This document shows positions 52,324 through 62,143 of a stretch of DNA of 64,000 nucleotides, piece by piece. Position 1 is the first letter of the stretch; the number at the start of each line of letters is the position of its first letter. Origin of the DNA: Gordonia rubripertincta (GTDB lineage: Bacteria > Actinomycetota > Actinomycetes > Mycobacteriales > Mycobacteriaceae). A program made the translations under genes and the position numbers. The notes beneath the pieces are model-generated. The model was not told where the DNA came from. It ran no database searches and saw only the letters and a list, made by a program, of their open reading frames with translations. The stretch is from assembly GCF_038024875.1 (NCBI RefSeq), contig NZ_CP136136.1, forward strand, positions 248,001-312,000. The letters are read 5' to 3'.

Positions 52324-52709
52324 CCCGATCCAACATCTCCGACGAAGCACCCGACGAGGTGCGCAAGCGCGGCCTCAAGCGGATGTCCGAGGTCTACGGC
52401 TGGGAGATGAGCGACGGTCCCGGCGACTACTTCGCCCACACCGCCGACCAGGTCTTCGCCAATGTCTGGGCCCGCGAGGGCCTGTCCGACCGCGATCGGC
52501 GCCTACTCCTACTCGGCGCTCTTGCCGCAAGCAACAACATCGACGTCGCCGAGATCCAGGCCGGCGCCGCACTCGGCAACGGCGAATTGACGCCCGAGCA
52601 GCTCGAGGAGATCAGCCTGTTCCTCTGCTACTACATCGGCTGGCCCCAGGGAACCAAGATGCACTTCATGTTCGGTGAGGTCATCAAGAAGCACCGGAAG
52701 CAGAAGTGA
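52320..52709 (+). CDS. Carboxymuconolactone-decarboxylase-family protein (Rv0771-type)
   Basis: 129-aa CMD/AhpD-like protein. It has the helical CMD core (LSDRDRRLLLLGALAASNNI and LTPEQLEEISLFLCYYIGWP) but no CxxC, so it is not an AhpD peroxidase. ATG 52320 overlaps the preceding stop. Its reaction is unknown; in M. tuberculosis the homologue sits in the same place. Confidence 0.88.
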   Translation: MTRSNISDEAPDEVRKRGLKRMSEVYGWEMSDGPGDYFAHTADQVFANVWAREGLSDRDRRLLLLGALAASNNIDVAEIQAGAALGNGELTPEQLEEISLFLCYYIGWPQGTKMHFMFGEVIKKHRKQK

Positions 52710-54059
52710 ACCAACAGATCACGTTTCGCCCCCTGACCGACGGCAAGGGTTCATCACTCCTGAGCGCCTCGCCGGTCCCCGACCTCGTGGCCGCCGGATA
52801 CACCGACACCGAGTACGCGGCGTCGGGAATTGCCCGGCGCCTCGTCGGCGACGCGGACACTCCACCCGCCGAGTTCACGACGCGGCTCGTCGTCCGACGC
52901 CCCGCCGACGCCGCTGCGTTCAACGGCTGCGCCGTCGTGGAGTGGCTGAACGTGAGCAGCGGCAGCGATGCCGCACCGGAGTACTCGTATCTCGCCGCGG
53001 AGCTGGTGCGTGCCGGTTACGCCTGGGGTGGGGGTGTCGGCGCAGTACGTCGGCATCGAGGGCGGCACCGGTTCGGTGGGCGTCGCCACCGGGGAGCCCC
53101 AGAGCCTTGCCGCCAAGGACCCCGATCGCTATGCGGGCCTGCACCATCCCGGCGATGCGTACTGTTACGACATCTTCCGTTCGATCGGCCTCGCCGTCCG
53201 CGGTGATCACTCCGCCGAGAGCCCGACCCCGGACCACCCGCTCGCCGGGCTGACCGTCGGCTCGGTGCTCGCGGTCGGCGAATCCCAATCCGCGATGGCC
53301 CTGACCACCTACGTCAATGCTGTTGCCGATGACACGGATTTCGATGGGTTCCTCATCCACAGCCGTGCTGCAGCAGGACTTCCCGCGGGCGAGGTCGGTA
53401 CCGGGATCGACGTGAGCACCGTGTTCAGCGGCGAACCCACCACGATCCGCACCGATCTCGACGCACCGGTCCTCGTCGTCCAGACCGAGACCGATGTGCT
53501 GACCAACTTCCGCTACCACCTCGTGCGCCAGCCGGACACCGACCGTCTGCGGGTGTGGGAGATCGCCGGCACCTCACACGCCGACCTCCACCAGATCGGC
53601 GACTTCGAGGAGTTCCTCGGCTGCCCCGACCCGGTGAACCGCGGCCAGCAGCGCTTCGTGCTGCGCGCCGGACTCCGTCACCTCCGCGCCTGGGCCGACG
53701 GCGGGGACCCGCCACCGTCCGCCGACCCGTTGCGTCTCCGGGGTGTGACCACTCCCGAGCCCGAGTTCGAGGTCGACGACATCGGCAACGTCCTCGGCGG
53801 CGTCCGCACCCCCTGCGTCGACGCACCGACCCAGGTGCTGAGTGGCGTCGTCTCCGAGCCGATCTCTCGGATCTGCCTGCTCTTCGGGTCGACCCACCCG
53901 GTGCCCGAGCACCTCCTCGCCGAACGCTACGGAACCCGCGACGAATACGAGAAGCACTACCGCGATGCCGCCGACGCCGCCATCGCCGCGGGGTTCGTGC
54001 TCGTCGAAGACCGCGACGAACTGATCGCAGACGCGAACCCGGAGTTGGTGCCCGAGTAG
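52706..54059 (+). CDS. Alpha/beta hydrolase (Abhydrolase_10-type), apparent frameshift
   Basis: As written the gene is broken at a G4 run (53025-53028, context CCTGGGGTGGGG). Removing one G restores AGYAWVGVSAQYVG and a 450-aa protein from GTG 52706 (overlapping the CMD stop) to 54059. Nucleophile elbow VGESQSAMA and a late His in GTSHADLHQ support an esterase. The N-terminal half includes VEWLNVSSGSDAAPEY, typical of this family. The defect matches the CACCCCA pattern on the opposite strand. It probably acts on an ester or lactone made by the operon. Confidence 0.85.
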
Positions 54060-54089
54060 GTTTCGCTGCGCGCTCCCGCCGCGCTGCCC

Positions 54090-55263
54090 TCAGAACGCCG
54101 CGCGCTCGCCTTCCTCGGCCGGTCCGGCGGGGCGGGCGGGTTCGCTGAGGAAACCGTCCGTCGCCTGGCGGATGCCCGTCGAGATGGCATGGCCGACATG
54201 GCTTCCGGGATACCAGTGGATGCGGCCGCCCCAGTGTGCGTGGAGTTGCTGTGCCGCCGACACCCAGGTCACGCGGTCGTTGAGAGCCGCGACGACCATC
54301 CGACGATCGGGCGGCGCGATCGGCGTGACCCGCAGCGGGCTGATGACGCTCGCGACCTCGCGCACCGACTCGTCGCGCATCAACGACGCCAGGTGCTCAC
54401 CCTTGGGTCCGCCGCGCGACATGTGGTGGGCCAGCGTCGCGTGCATGTCCAGCATCGGCACCACCGCGAGAACGGTGGCGACCCGCGGGTCCAGCGAGGC
54501 GACCAGCGCGGCGATCGGACCACCGAGAGAAGTTCCGGCGATCGCGATCTCGGCGGGGTCGTGGTGCTCGATCCAGGTGATCAACGACCGGATCTCGGCG
54601 ACGGCTCGGATGGTGATGAGCGTGTTCACGAGCGGGTCGAAGCCCGGGTAGGACACCTTGGTCACGCGCCGACCGCCATGTGCGGGCAACACCGGGAAGG
54701 CGACGTCGTAGCCGAGCTTCTTGTGCAGGTGGGCCGCCCGGAAGGCGTAGAGATCGTCGGGTCGGCCCTGCGCCGCACCATGCACCCCAGATGAGCCATC
54801 GGGCACCGGGCCGGTTCTTGGTCATCACCCGGACCGACGAGATGCCGTCGGCATACGGGTCCAGTGACGCCACCGATGCCGGCAGTTTCGCGTCGACGGA
54901 GTAGTCGATGTGCTCGAACGACGTGGTGCCGAAGATCTTGCGGTCGCGCGACAGGATGCGGGGCGGACCCGGATCCCGATGAACCCCGGCAGGTCCGAGG
55001 CGTACGAACTCATCGGCGACGTCGGCGCACCTCGCCACCATCTCCTCGACCGACTCCATCGGTGGGATGTCCCGGATCACCGAGTTGATCGCGATGAACA
55101 TCTCGTCGATCGCGGTCTCCCCGACCTGTCGCGGCCCGCAGCCGGCTGCCGGGATACCCGTTTCCGGATTTCCTCGTCTCGCAGCCAACGAGCTGCCGAT
55201 CGCGCGGGGCAGTACGCCCGCGAACAATCCCAGCCGGGCGCGCTCGGTCTCCCAGTCGATCAA
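54090..55263 (-). CDS. Alpha/beta hydrolase, apparent frameshift
   Basis: As written two half-frames meet at a C4 run (54785-54788, context GCACCCCAGATG). Removing one C restores RWLIWVHGAAQGRPDDLYAF and a 390-aa protein from ATG 55263 to 54090. The nucleophile elbow is GTSLGGPIAA, with a late His in SHVGHA. The start overlaps the WS/DGAT stop (ATGA). It is the last gene of the KstR-box operon plsC-fadD-WS/DGAT-hydrolase. Confidence 0.85.
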
Positions 55264-56702
55264 CTGGCCTCCTGTGCCATCGCACCGATACCGAGCGCAT
55301 CGGTCGCCTCGTCGACCGCCTCGACGACCCGGCGGAGGAACCCGGCCGGATCCGGCATCGATTCCGGTGTCGCGATGAGTCCCATGCTCAACCGTCCGGC
55401 GTAACTGTAGGTCGTCAGGTTCACATCCGCGGGCGCAATGGCCAGGGCGAACGAAATCCAGTCGACCACTTCGATGTCACCGACCCAGCGCGTCGTCCGC
55501 GGGCCGGGCATGTTGGCGGTGGTGATGTTGTTCATCACCACCGGCATCACATTGGCGGCCAGCCCGCGGAACAGCGGGCCGAGCCGGCCGGTGTAGGTCG
55601 AGAGCTTCTCGGTCAGTTCGAAACCGACTTCTCGACGACAGGCGACAGTGGCCCCGCAGCTCTCGCCCGTCGCGACGATCCGCTCGACGGGATCGGCGAG
55701 GTCGGACCGCAGATACGCCATGGCGGTGGCGATCTCGTTGCCGTGCACGCGGTTCGACGCCAGGTCCTTGCAGACCCCGAAAATGGTCACCGAGTTACCC
55801 GGCGTCTCGCCGCGGGCGATGAGTTCGTCGCGGACAGCGCCGGCGATCACGCCGTGCAGTGCACCGTTCACCGTGGTGCCGGCGGCCAGTGCGATTCGCT
55901 GGATGTCGGCGAGCGCGATGTCGGCCGACGCGCACACGCGGTCTGCCCCGCTGCGTGCGTTGAAGCTGGTACGACGCACCGTCAGTGGCTTGGGGATCAG
56001 GTCACCGTTGGCCGCCCGGCGTCGTGCCCGCACCGCGCGCCGCCCGGCCGAGAACACCGACGGCACACCGCGGAACAGTCGGCGCGACTCTGCGCGGGCC
56101 GCCTTCGTGAGGGCCTTCGTGTCCTGATCGAGGGCCTCGGGGACGGGTGCCGGGTGAACGCGCTCGCCGGGTTCGGCGGTGGCCGCCATGAAGGTGTTCA
56201 GCGCCGCGAGCCCGTCGGCCACCGCGTGATGGACGCGGACCACGATCGCCTGACGACCTCCCTCGAGGCCGTGGACCAGCGTGAGCCCCCAGAGCGGCCG
56301 TTCGCGGTCGAGCTGCCGCACGGCGAGTTCGGACAGTACGGCGTCGAGTTGGGCGCGCCGGCCCGGAGCGGCGGCCGTCATCTCGTCGATGTGATGGGTG
56401 ACGTCGAAGGCGTTGTCCTGAACCCAGAACGGTCGGGCCGAGCATCCGGGTACCCAGCGCACCCGCTGCGTGGCGCGCGGGAACATCCCGAGGTAGCGCG
56501 GGATCACGTCGGCGATCTCGTCGAGTGTGAGCGGACGATCACGGCGGCTCGTGTCGAGCACCGCGACCTTCAGCGTGTGCATCGGATTCGACGGTGACTC
56601 CATGTTGAGCATCAGCGAGTCCGGGCCGGTCATGCGCTCGGCGTCATGCGGAACGGCGCCGGCGAACAGCTCGGTGACGCGGGGCGTGTTGCGTGCGTTC
56701 AT
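55260..56702 (-). CDS. WS/DGAT wax ester synthase / diacylglycerol acyltransferase
   Basis: 480-aa acyltransferase that joins acyl-CoA to a fatty alcohol or diacylglycerol. The catalytic HHAVADG motif is at about residue 139, and ITTANMPGP near 410 is the second family motif. It follows fadD by 3 bp and overlaps the hydrolase. Which acceptor is used cannot be told. Confidence 0.92.
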   Translation of the reverse strand: MNARNTPRVTELFAGAVPHDAERMTGPDSLMLNMESPSNPMHTLKVAVLDTSRRDRPLTLDEIADVIPRYLGMFPRATQRVRWVPGCSARPFWVQDNAFDVTHHIDEMTAAAPGRRAQLDAVLSELAVRQLDRERPLWGLTLVHGLEGGRQAIVVRVHHAVADGLAALNTFMAATAEPGERVHPAPVPEALDQDTKALTKAARAESRRLFRGVPSVFSAGRRAVRARRRAANGDLIPKPLTVRRTSFNARSGADRVCASADIALADIQRIALAAGTTVNGALHGVIAGAVRDELIARGETPGNSVTIFGVCKDLASNRVHGNEIATAMAYLRSDLADPVERIVATGESCGATVACRREVGFELTEKLSTYTGRLGPLFRGLAANVMPVVMNNITTANMPGPRTTRWVGDIEVVDWISFALAIAPADVNLTTYSYAGRLSMGLIATPESMPDPAGFLRRVVEAVDEATDALGIGAMAQEAS

Positions 56703-56705
56703 CGT

Positions 56706-58355
56706 TCAGCTCACCTTTCGTTCCGGGGCGGCGGACAGCAGATCGCGCTTGAGGATCTTGCCGGTGGCGTTGCGGGGCAGCTCGTCGAGGAAGTGGACGT
56801 CGCGGGGGACCTTGAACCCGGCCAGCTGTTCTTTGACGTGCTGCCGGATCTGGTCGGCGCCGATGAGGGTCTGCGGGGCGCGAACCACATAGGCGGCCAG
56901 GCGCTGTCCGAACTTCTCGTCATCGACGCCGATCACCGCGACCTCGTGGACCTCGTCGAGGGCTCCGATGACCTGTTCGACCTCGAGCGGGTAGACGTTT
57001 TCGCCGCCGGACACGATCATCTCGTCGTCGCGGCCGACGACGAACAGCCGGCCGTTCTCGTCGATCCGTCCGACGTCGCCGGACACCATGTGTCCGTCGC
57101 TGAACGCCTTGGTGTCGGCGGTGGTGTAGCCGTCGAAACCGGAGTTGTTGGCGACGACGATGCGACCGATCTCGCCGGTCGGCAGCTCGAGACCGTCGTC
57201 GTCGAGGATGCGGACGCTCGTGCCGGTCAGCGGGCGACCCGCGGTGTCCGGGGCGACGCGCAGATCCTCCGGGGTGGCGGTGCTGATCAGCCCGGCCTCG
57301 GTGGCGTTGTAGCTGTTGTAGACGACGTCGCCGAAGCGGTCGAGGAAGGCGATCAGGGCGTCGGTGCGCATCCGCGAACCGCTGGCCGTCGCGAATCGGA
57401 GACTCGGCATCGGATGGGTCTCGAGCACCTCGTCGGGTAGATCCATGATGCGTTCGAGCATGACCGGCACGACGGCGAGTCCGGTCGCCTCGTGTTCGCG
57501 GACGAGATCCAGCGTGGCCTCGGGGTCGAAACGCCGGCGCATGATCATCGTGCACGTCATGGTTGCCGAGATGGCCACCTGCCCGAATCCCCAGGCGTGG
57601 AAGATGGGTGCGGCGATGACCGTGGATTCGCCTGCGCGCCAGGGGATGCGGTCGAGCATCGCGGCCAGCGAGGCGATGTCGGTGCTGCCACCCCGTCGTG
57701 CACCCTTCGGGGTGCCGGTGGTGCCCGAGGTCAGCAGTACGATGCGGCCGGCACGCTCGGGTCGCACGGGGCGTCGACCGAGGTTCGCGTCGATGAGCGA
57801 GTCAATCGTGTCAGCGGAGACCGGGCCCGCCTCGGTCCAGGCGTGGAAGCGGCGGACATTCGGAAGTCGTTCTGCTGCAGGGGCGATGACCGCGTCGAAC
57901 TCGTCGTCGGCGATCAGGACGTCGGCCCCCTCACGTTCGAGGACGTCGGCGAGCTGCGGTCCGGCGAATCCGGTGTTGAGCAGCACCGCGTCGGCGCCGA
58001 GTCGCGATGTCGCGGCGAGGGCCTCGATGAGGCCGCGGTGGTTGCGGCAGAGGATGGCGACGGTGTTCACCGGCGCGCCGGGGAGCCCGCGCAGTCCGAC
58101 GGCCAGTGCGTCACAGCGCGCGTCGAGTTCTCCCCAGGTGAGTTCGCCGGCCTCGTCGACGAGGGCGAGCCCCTTCGGGGCGCGGGCCGCTGCCAGGCCG
58201 ATGCCGCTGACCGGGGATGCACCGCCGTGGCGTCGCAGGTTGAGTCCCATGCGGATGTACCGGTCGAGTCGCAGTGTGCCGAGGAAGCCACTGCGGATGA
58301 GGGTGCGCACGAGCCACGCGTAGGTGGTGACGCGATCGCGTAGTCGTGTGATCAT
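56706..58355 (-). CDS. Fatty-acyl-CoA synthetase (FadD)
   Basis: 549-aa AMP-forming ligase. AMP motif LLTSGTTGTPKGA, NSYNATEAG, SGDVGRIDENGRLFVVGRDDEMIVSGGENVYP and the catalytic Lys in RNATGKILKR are present. An N-terminal hydrophobic stretch (TTYAWLVRTLIRSGFLGTL) may associate with the membrane. It lies between plsC (19 bp away) and the WS/DGAT gene, so it probably activates fatty acids for ester or lipid synthesis, or a steroid acid. Confidence 0.92.
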   Translation of the reverse strand: MITRLRDRVTTYAWLVRTLIRSGFLGTLRLDRYIRMGLNLRRHGGASPVSGIGLAAARAPKGLALVDEAGELTWGELDARCDALAVGLRGLPGAPVNTVAILCRNHRGLIEALAATSRLGADAVLLNTGFAGPQLADVLEREGADVLIADDEFDAVIAPAAERLPNVRRFHAWTEAGPVSADTIDSLIDANLGRRPVRPERAGRIVLLTSGTTGTPKGARRGGSTDIASLAAMLDRIPWRAGESTVIAAPIFHAWGFGQVAISATMTCTMIMRRRFDPEATLDLVREHEATGLAVVPVMLERIMDLPDEVLETHPMPSLRFATASGSRMRTDALIAFLDRFGDVVYNSYNATEAGLISTATPEDLRVAPDTAGRPLTGTSVRILDDDGLELPTGEIGRIVVANNSGFDGYTTADTKAFSDGHMVSGDVGRIDENGRLFVVGRDDEMIVSGGENVYPLEVEQVIGALDEVHEVAVIGVDDEKFGQRLAAYVVRAPQTLIGADQIRQHVKEQLAGFKVPRDVHFLDELPRNATGKILKRDLLSAAPERKVS

Positions 58356-58374
58356 CGTCGTTCTCCTTTCGTGG

Positions 58375-59172
58375 TCAGCCGAGAACCGGGAACCGGCGCT
58401 CGCGGGCGAGCCCGTCGAGGGCGTGCTGCATGCGCTTGCGGATCATCTGGTCCACCTCGTCGTGGTCGGGATTCGTTCCGAACTCGGCGGTGATGTCGAT
58501 GGGGTCGAGCACCTCGGTGACGAGCTTCGAGGGCAACGGGATGTTGGGCGGGAAATGAGCGGTGAGACCGAACGGGAAGCCGAAGGCGAACGGCGCGCTG
58601 TCGATGCGCAGCAGCTTGTCCAGCTTGAGCAGCTTGGCGAGCGCGTCACCGCGGTTGAGGAAGAGCTGGGTCTCCTGGCCGCCGATGGTGACGATGGGGA
58701 CGACCGGGACGCCCGCCTCGAGAGCCGTGCGGATGTAGCCGGTGCGGCCGTGGAAGTCGATGGTCGCGGACTCGCTGGTGGGACGCAGCACCTCCCACTC
58801 ACCGCCGGGGAACACGATGGTCGCGGCCCCCGCCTCGAGCGCGGCGACGGCGTTCTTGGGATGGGCCGGCAGGAAGCCGAACTTGCCGAAGACGTCCTTG
58901 CCCGCGCCGGTGAAGATCAGGTCGTGGGCCAGCGTGTACAGCGGCCGTTCGGCTCCGAACTCGTCGGCGAAGGCCACGCTGATCACCGGGACGTCGAAGG
59001 CCATCAGGCCACCGGAATGGTTGGAGACCAGCAGGACACCCCCGTCGGGGACCTTGTCCATGCCGCGGACCTCGGACCGGAAGTACTTCTTGGCCACGAG
59101 TCTCAGGACGGGCAGGACCCGCTTGACCCAGGTCTCGTCGCGGGCGGTGAGGTCGAAGGTGCCGGCGCTCAT
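58375..59172 (-). CDS. PlsC-type lysophospholipid acyltransferase
   Basis: 265-aa acyltransferase of the 1-acylglycerol-3-phosphate type. The catalytic motif appears as SNHSGGLMAFD (His and Asp), with VFPGGEWEVLRP as the PEGTR-like block. It heads the minus-strand operon and its upstream region carries both KstR boxes, the nearer one 104 bp away. Substrate not determined. Confidence 0.85.
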   Translation of the reverse strand: MSAGTFDLTARDETWVKRVLPVLRLVAKKYFRSEVRGMDKVPDGGVLLVSNHSGGLMAFDVPVISVAFADEFGAERPLYTLAHDLIFTGAGKDVFGKFGFLPAHPKNAVAALEAGAATIVFPGGEWEVLRPTSESATIDFHGRTGYIRTALEAGVPVVPIVTIGGQETQLFLNRGDALAKLLKLDKLLRIDSAPFAFGFPFGLTAHFPPNIPLPSKLVTEVLDPIDITAEFGTNPDHDEVDQMIRKRMQHALDGLARERRFPVLG

Positions 59173-59276
59173 CGTCGTAACTCCTGTGGTTGTGTCTCCG
59201 GGTCGCGGATCACCGCTCCTGACGTGTCACCTCGGGCTGGATGACCTGGTGGTCGATGTCCGCGAAAGCGGAAAAC

Positions 59277-59290
59277 TAGAACACGTTCTA
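59277..59290. promoter_or_regulatory. KstR-type operator 1
   Basis: TAGAACACGTTCTA, perfect palindrome within CTAGAACACGTTCTAG. It lies between the divergent plsC operon and the thioesterase operon. Confidence 0.92.
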
Positions 59291-59299
59291 GTGTTGAAT

Positions 59300-59313
59300 T
59301 AGAACACGTTCTA
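59300..59313. promoter_or_regulatory. KstR-type operator 2
   Basis: A second identical TAGAACACGTTCTA, centre 23 bp from the first. Two exact boxes in tandem suggest strong or cooperative control of both divergent operons. Confidence 0.92.
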
Positions 59314-59366
59314 GTGGACGTCGCCAGTCGGCGTTACCTATGCCACACCTACTGATGGGTAGCTAT

Positions 59367-60008
59367 ATGCAGTTCATCCTCGAGGACATCACCGAAGCCG
59401 AGGTCGAGCGCCGTCGCGGGGTCTACACACCCCTGACCGACACCGTCCGCGACCTGGTCGACGCGGTGATCAGGACCGAAGTCGGTGAGGACGCCCTCGC
59501 CGTCGCCCAGCGGCGGATCGCCGAGATCGTCGCCGATCTGCGGTCGGAGCAGATGGACGGGCCGTACGGGGTCCGGCACACGCGCGAGAACACCGGTATG
59601 GCCTGGGGAAACGCGGTCATCGGGGTACGCAACGCCCTCGCACCGCCGCTGAACGTCGAACATGTCGACGACGGGGTGCGCTGTGAGTTCACCCTGGGCG
59701 CGGCCTACGAGGGCCCGCCGGGATGTGTGCACGGCGGTGTCTGCGCGATGCTTCTGGACCACCTCCTCGGCAACGCCGCCAGCTACGAGAGCGCCTGCTA
59801 CACCGGGACCATCACCATCCGCTACCTCCGTCCGACCCGACTGGGCGCGCTGACCGCGCGGGCCTGGGTCACCGAGCAGACCGGCCGCAAACGCATCGCG
59901 CGCGGCACCATCTCCGACGCCGAGGGTGTGACCTGTGAGGCCGAGGGCGTCTTCATCGTGCCGCGATCGGCGCTCGACGCCCCGCCGGTGCGCTGGTCGG
60001 CGGGCTGA
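59367..60008 (+). CDS. PaaI-family thioesterase
   Basis: 213-aa hotdog thioesterase. The N-terminal 60 residues are helical (LEDITEAEVERRRG), and the hotdog domain has GPPGCVHGGVCAMLLDHLLGN as the active-site helix region. ATG 59367 is favoured because it starts at a typical MQFIL; ATG 59340 and 59355 are alternatives. It is 53 bp after the second KstR box, so a steroid- or fatty-acyl-CoA substrate is likely. Confidence 0.85.
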   Translation: MQFILEDITEAEVERRRGVYTPLTDTVRDLVDAVIRTEVGEDALAVAQRRIAEIVADLRSEQMDGPYGVRHTRENTGMAWGNAVIGVRNALAPPLNVEHVDDGVRCEFTLGAAYEGPPGCVHGGVCAMLLDHLLGNAASYESACYTGTITIRYLRPTRLGALTARAWVTEQTGRKRIARGTISDAEGVTCEAEGVFIVPRSALDAPPVRWSAG

Positions 60009-60012
60009 GGCC

Positions 60013-61005
60013 ATGAGGGCGGCGGTCATCTCGGCGGGCGGATTCGAGATCGTCGAACTCCCCGATCCGACGCCCGGCCCCGGCGACCTCGTGCTCCGGG
60101 TCGCCGCGAACGGCATCTGCGGCTCCGATCTGTCGACCGCACCGTTCCTGCCCGCCGGCACCGTGATGGGTCACGAGTTCGCGGGTGAGGTCGTAGCGGT
60201 CGGCCCCGACGCCGCGCCGGAGTTGCGCGTCGGTGACCAGGTCGCGTCGATGCCCGTCCGAGGCTGCCACCGGTGTCGCGCCTGTCTGACCGGCGACATC
60301 GCGCGGTGTCCGTCCGCGCGCACGCTCGGACTGGGTGTGTTGCCAGGCGCCCTGGCCGAGTACGTCGTCGTCGGTGCCGCCGAGAGCGTGCGCGTCGACG
60401 GCATCGACCCGGTCGAAGGCGCGCTGGTCGAACCCCTCGCGGTCGGCCTGCATGCCGTGACGCGCGCCGCGGTCGAACCCGGCGACCGCGTCCTCGTACT
60501 CGGTGCCGGACCGGTGGGAACAGCTGTGCTGCACTGGTTGTCGCGCGGGACCGCGGGCGAGGTCAGCTGTTCCGACCCCTCCCCCGGTCGTCGCGCCGCG
60601 GCACTCGATGCCGGCGCATCCGAGGTCCACACACCTGAGTCGGTGATCGAGCAGATCCGGGACGGATTCGACGTGGTGATCGAATGCGTCGGCAAACCCG
60701 GGATGATCGCCGCGGCTCTCGACGCGGTGCGCACGCACGGACGAATCGTCGTCGCCGGCGTGTGCCTGAGCGACGACCACTTCATGCCCGTCGCCGGTAT
60801 CGTCAAAGAGGCGTCGATGGACTTCGTCTCCTACTACACGAAGACCGAGTTCACCACCGCAGCCGGTGAACTGAACCGCGGCGCGGTGGGGTCGTCGACG
60901 CTGGTCAGCGAGATCGTCGGGCTCGATGAGGTGCATCGTGTGTTCACCGAACTGTCGGCGCCCAACGACCATCGGAAGGTGCTGATCTCCCCCGCCGTCG
61001 GCTGA
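60013..61005 (+). CDS. Zinc-dependent alcohol dehydrogenase (threonine/sorbitol-DH type)
   Basis: 330-aa medium-chain dehydrogenase. Catalytic zinc region GICGSDLS and GHEFAGE, structural zinc cysteines CHRCRACLTGDIARC and a Rossmann GAGPVGTA. It lies 4 bp after the thioesterase gene and 46 bp before the amidohydrolase. It lacks the NDMA-type signatures of the 26-kb enzyme. Substrate unknown. Confidence 0.88.
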   Translation: MRAAVISAGGFEIVELPDPTPGPGDLVLRVAANGICGSDLSTAPFLPAGTVMGHEFAGEVVAVGPDAAPELRVGDQVASMPVRGCHRCRACLTGDIARCPSARTLGLGVLPGALAEYVVVGAAESVRVDGIDPVEGALVEPLAVGLHAVTRAAVEPGDRVLVLGAGPVGTAVLHWLSRGTAGEVSCSDPSPGRRAAALDAGASEVHTPESVIEQIRDGFDVVIECVGKPGMIAAALDAVRTHGRIVVAGVCLSDDHFMPVAGIVKEASMDFVSYYTKTEFTTAAGELNRGAVGSSTLVSEIVGLDEVHRVFTELSAPNDHRKVLISPAVG

Positions 61006-61051
61006 CCGGCCGAGGTGCCCCGGGCCCGACGCCGGGCGTACCGTCGTACAG

Positions 61052-61972
61052 GTGAACAGTGCCGTTCCAGAGTCCCCAGTGCCGTTCAGTTCCCACGAGG
61101 CGGATCGCGTGCGCGCGGTCTGGCAGGACCTCGACCTCCCGGGCATCGTCGACGTCCACACGCATTTCATGCCGCGTCCGGTGATGGACAAGGTGTGGGC
61201 CTACTTCGACTCCGCGGGCCCGCTCGTCGGACGCGAGTGGCCCATCACCTACCGCGCCGACGAAGACGTCCGGGTGTCGACACTGCGCGATTTCGGGATC
61301 CGCGCCTACTCGTCGCTCGTCTACCCACACAAGCCCGACATGGCGGAGTGGCTCAATGGCTGGGCCAACGATTTCGCCGCCCACCACGAGGACTGTCTGC
61401 ACACCGCGACCTTTTACCCGGAGGAATCGGCCGCCGCGTACGTCTCACGTGCGATCCAGGCCGGAACGCAGGTGTTCAAGTCCCACATCCAGGTCGGCGA
61501 CTACTCCCCGATGGACTCGTTGCTCGACGGCGTGTGGTCGCAGATCGCCGACTCGCAGATCCCGGTGATCATCCACTGCGGGTCGGGTCCCGCACCCGGG
61601 AACCACACCGGCCCGGAACCCATTCGCGCTCTGCTGCACCGGTTCCCGTCGTTACCGCTGATCATCGCGCACATGGGCATGCCCGAATACGAACCGTTCC
61701 TCGACTTCGCGCTCGAGTACCCGAACGTCCACCTCGACACCACGATGGCGTTCACCGACTTCGCCGAGGAGAACGCCCCGTTCCCCGCCGATCTGCGGTC
61801 ACGCCTCGCCGACGCCGGGGACAAGATCCTGTTCGGCAGCGACTTCCCCAACATCCCGTACGGCTACACCCACGCGCTCGAGGTGATCACCGGCCTCGAC
61901 ATGGGCGACGACTGGCTGCGCAATGTGTTCTACCGCAACGCTGCTCGGTTGTTCGGCCTCGAGGGGCGGTGA
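61052..61972 (+). CDS. Amidohydrolase-family protein (ACMSD-like)
   Basis: 306-aa metal-dependent hydrolase or decarboxylase. The metal site is DVHTHFMP (N-terminal HxH), a Lys/His in VFKSHIQVGDY, IIHCG and FGSDFPN (final Asp). The family includes ACMSD-type decarboxylases and 2-pyrone hydrolases. GTG 61052 is the start. It ends the thioesterase-ADH-amidohydrolase operon. Confidence 0.86.
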   Translation: MNSAVPESPVPFSSHEADRVRAVWQDLDLPGIVDVHTHFMPRPVMDKVWAYFDSAGPLVGREWPITYRADEDVRVSTLRDFGIRAYSSLVYPHKPDMAEWLNGWANDFAAHHEDCLHTATFYPEESAAAYVSRAIQAGTQVFKSHIQVGDYSPMDSLLDGVWSQIADSQIPVIIHCGSGPAPGNHTGPEPIRALLHRFPSLPLIIAHMGMPEYEPFLDFALEYPNVHLDTTMAFTDFAEENAPFPADLRSRLADAGDKILFGSDFPNIPYGYTHALEVITGLDMGDDWLRNVFYRNAARLFGLEGR

Positions 61973-62018
61973 ACCGCCGGTGCCCGCATCCGCTGCGCGG
62001 ATGACCGCCGCGTGCTAG

Positions 62019-62033
62019 AACCGTAGCGCGGTT
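62019..62033. promoter_or_regulatory. Inverted repeat upstream of the GntR gene
   Basis: AACCG-TAGCG-CGGTT, perfect 5-bp arms, lies 111 bp before the GntR start. Possible autoregulatory site; weak evidence. Confidence 0.3.
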
Positions 62034-62143
62034 TCATTCGCTCATACGATTTTTCCGGGTCTCGTCCCGCGACCACGTAGAGTGCAACCGATCGGATTCC
62101 AGCCAGCGGCTCCGTGCCAGTTTCACCCCATCTGAAGAGGTCG

